A stretch of DNA of 5,621 nucleotides from Nitrososphaerales archaeon TH5895 (GTDB lineage: Archaea > Thermoproteota > Nitrososphaeria > Nitrososphaerales > Nitrososphaeraceae), in the NCBI GenBank assembly GCA_014523695.1, contig JAATVS010000166.1:1-5621 (forward strand), read 5' to 3'. The position numbers were made by a program, and so were the translations under genes. Positions 4,573 to 5,621 of the stretch are shown piece after piece. Numbering within the stretch: the first letter of the stretch is position 1; each line of letters opens with the position of its first letter. Under the pieces are notes generated by a model, which saw nothing but the letters and a program-made list of their open reading frames with translations, was not told the origin of the DNA and did not search any database.

Positions 4573-5055
4573 TCATCTTCTTAAAGGCGAGGCTGAAGAT
4601 CGCCCATAGGCATCTCCCCCTTTTCCGCCATCTCCTCCTTGACCACCCCTTGCGCTTCCGCCATTTCCGCCGTTCCCACTGTTTCCACCATTACCACCAT
4701 TACCACCATTACCACCATTACCACCATTACCACCATTGTCTCCGCTTCCGGCATTGCCTCCGTCACCGCCGTCACCTCCGTTTGCTCCATCACCACTTTC
4801 GCCACCCACGACAAACCCACCATTACCACCTTCGCCTCCGTGTCCGCCATTACCTCCACTTGCGACAATATTATCAGGTGCCTGCGGCTCTCCTTCACTT
4901 CTGGGGTTCAAATCAGGAAAGGAGTTTCTCTCCGTTCTCGCATCTAAAATAAGGGACTCATGAAAACCAAAAAATGATAACAAGTTACCGGTGAAAAGCG
5001 CTACGGCAATAACTATGCTTACCACTACAGTACAATTACTGCACGATCTCTTCAT
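4573..5055 (-). CDS. Membrane-anchored or secreted Gly-Gly-Asn repeat protein
   Basis: This is a 160-residue glycine-rich protein. I use ATG 5055 (MKRSCSNC) over ATG 5073: a TATA-like CTAAATA is centred 28 bases upstream of 5055, fitting a leaderless start, and K-x-S-C-S then aligns with the collagen-like neighbour. A hydrophobic segment (about 9-30) follows; it may be an uncleaved anchor, since no good cleavage site is obvious. A charged linker (LILDARTERN, then PRSEGEPQ) leads to residues 67-147, almost all Gly-Gly-X with X mainly Asn and Asp. A near-perfect run of GGN triplets comes from a 9-bp DNA repeat. The tail is basic (AYGRSSASPLRR). Two Cys (5 and 8) lie before the hydrophobic segment; this is not a lipobox. 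The repeat could form a polyglycine-II bundle, which is inference. The role is unknown; a surface or matrix component is plausible. The plus-strand Pro- and His-rich ORFs here are antisense shadows. Confidence 0.76.
   Translation of the reverse strand: MKRSCSNCTVVVSIVIAVALFTGNLLSFFGFHESLILDARTERNSFPDLNPRSEGEPQAPDNIVASGGNGGHGGEGGNGGFVVGGESGDGANGGDGGDGGNAGSGDNGGNGGNGGNGGNGGNGGNSGNGGNGGSARGGQGGDGGKGGDAYGRSSASPLRR
4685..4737. repeat. 9-bp tandem repeat, 5.9 copies
   Basis: CCACCATTA repeats without error from 4685 to 4729, then CCACCATT to 4737. On the minus strand it codes for Gly-Gly-Asn triplets with identical codons throughout, unlike the varied Gly codons on either side. This is the signature of recent replication slippage, and length changes stay in frame. 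Confidence 0.9.
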
Positions 5056-5079
5056 TTGAAAAATTATCTGCATTAGCAG

Positions 5080-5086
5080 TATTTAG
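5080..5086 (-). promoter_or_regulatory. Candidate TATA box for the GGN gene
   Basis: CTAAATA on the minus strand is centred about 28 bases upstream of ATG 5055, the spacing expected for archaeal leaderless initiation. It is too close to ATG 5073 to serve that start, so it supports the shorter form. Confidence 0.35.
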
Positions 5087-5455
5087 CCTTAATCTCAGTT
5101 GATTACGTAAAATCTAACGGTGATTTTTTTGTGTAAGAACCTTACTGGATCGAGATATGTCAAAATGGGCTCTTATACCATGCTATGTTCTTGGCGACTA
5201 CTAGAGCGAACATATGAAAATAACGCATTGCAAAAAGTGTGCTTGTTACTAACCATCTATATCGTTAATTCTAAGTCTACTTTTCACCTATTAAGGAGAA
5301 TAATAGATATCCCCCCAGAAAGCTACTATTCATAGTCCCTTTTCCCTAAAATATGATAAGAAGTGAAGTATTCAAGTTAATGTATCAAAAATTTACAAAA
5401 TAGAGAAGTAGTTTAATCATTTAAGCTTAATAATAACTTTTGCGGTTATGACCGT
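5087..5455. other. Spacer with no convincing gene
   Basis: A 71-codon plus-strand frame from GTG 5120 to 5335 exists but lacks a ribosome-binding site and recognisable features. A 15-codon ORF at 5157 (MSKWALIPCYVLGDY) ends at TAG 5202-5204. TTAAGCTTAA at 5421-5430 is a 10-bp palindrome. Nothing else is supported. Confidence 0.4.
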
Positions 5456-5621
5456 ATGACCAGCGGACAAAGGTCCACTCGTGCAATAAGCTGGACTATT
5501 GTCTAAGCAAAATGTCCGAGACGAAATCGCGAGAAGGGTTTGCTAGAATTTCCCTTTGTTCAGGCCTTTGTTCGGTGGTTTATGGACTTTAACAGAAAAA
5601 AACCGTTCCCGTTGAACCATT
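5456..5621 (+). pseudogene. Interrupted ORF running off the window
   Basis: ATG 5456 begins MTSGQRSTRAISWTIV and meets TAA at 5504-5506. The same frame then stays open for 38 codons to the edge, reading AKCPRRNREKGLLEFPFVQ, then AFVRWFMDFNRKKPFP. The Arg/Lys and aromatic-rich composition would suit a DNA-binding or transposase-like protein, but no motif confirms this. An overlapping frame from ATG 5511 gives a closed 26-residue ORF (MSETKSREGFARISL...). There is no good ribosome-binding site. It is either the 5' end of a broken gene continuing to the right, or chance. Confidence 0.25.

Noticed and set aside
4539..4963. Plus-strand His-, Thr- and Pro-rich ORFs over the 9-bp repeat
   Set aside because: All are antisense readings of the Gly-Gly-Asn repeat, where a 9-bp period keeps every frame open. 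The minus strand has the membrane segment and terminator.
5120..5335. 71-codon plus-strand ORF with a GTG start
   Set aside because: No ribosome-binding site, no domain or signal features, and the length is within chance for this AT-rich spacer.

Overview
The window looks archaeal and most resembles a soil ammonia-oxidising thaumarchaeote of the Nitrososphaera/Nitrosocosmicus kind. This is inferred from gene style and not from any marker gene: AT-rich spacers, TATA-like boxes just upstream of start codons, oligo-T ends, and a run of small secreted proteins rich in Gly, Asn, Asp and Ser, several with a G-[IV]-N-x-x-[FL]-A signal-peptide end. There is no rRNA, tRNA, CRISPR array or complete transposase.

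Layout. All the convincing genes lie on the minus strand. Reading rightwards they are: a frameshifted small secreted-protein gene (75-387); an intact 160-residue secreted protein (740-1222) sharing a Cys-x-Asn...Gln-x-Asp-x-Asn motif with it; a Gly-Gly-X protein of 184 residues (2931-3485); a short proline-free collagen-like Gly-X-Y protein (4030-4350); and a second Gly-Gly-X protein (4573-5055) followed by a clear intrinsic-type terminator (4514-4542). Between them are long spacers holding decayed or doubtful material on the plus strand: a possible 37-residue gene with a Shine-Dalgarno match and its own terminator (1372-1537), a broken secreted-protein gene (1624-1931), an open remnant near 2416-2565, a tiny interrupted ORF (3772-3858), and an interrupted ORF running off the right edge (5456-5621).

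Repeats. Three 22-bp direct repeats lie upstream of the first gene (474-539). A 25-bp duplication-like scar explains that gene's frameshift (151-187). A 17-bp inverted repeat encloses smaller hairpins (2152-2239). Coding repeats of 27 bp (4089-4165) and 9 bp (4685-4737) build the collagen-like and GGX domains.

Interpretation. The window reads as a fast-evolving accessory locus of exported low-complexity proteins undergoing birth and decay. Each protein has an export signal or N-terminal membrane anchor and then a Gly-rich or Asn/Asp-rich body, so a cell-surface or extracellular-matrix role is the natural guess. No enzymatic function can be read from the sequence. The genes are separately spaced with separate promoter or terminator signals, so they are more likely co-located paralogues than one operon.
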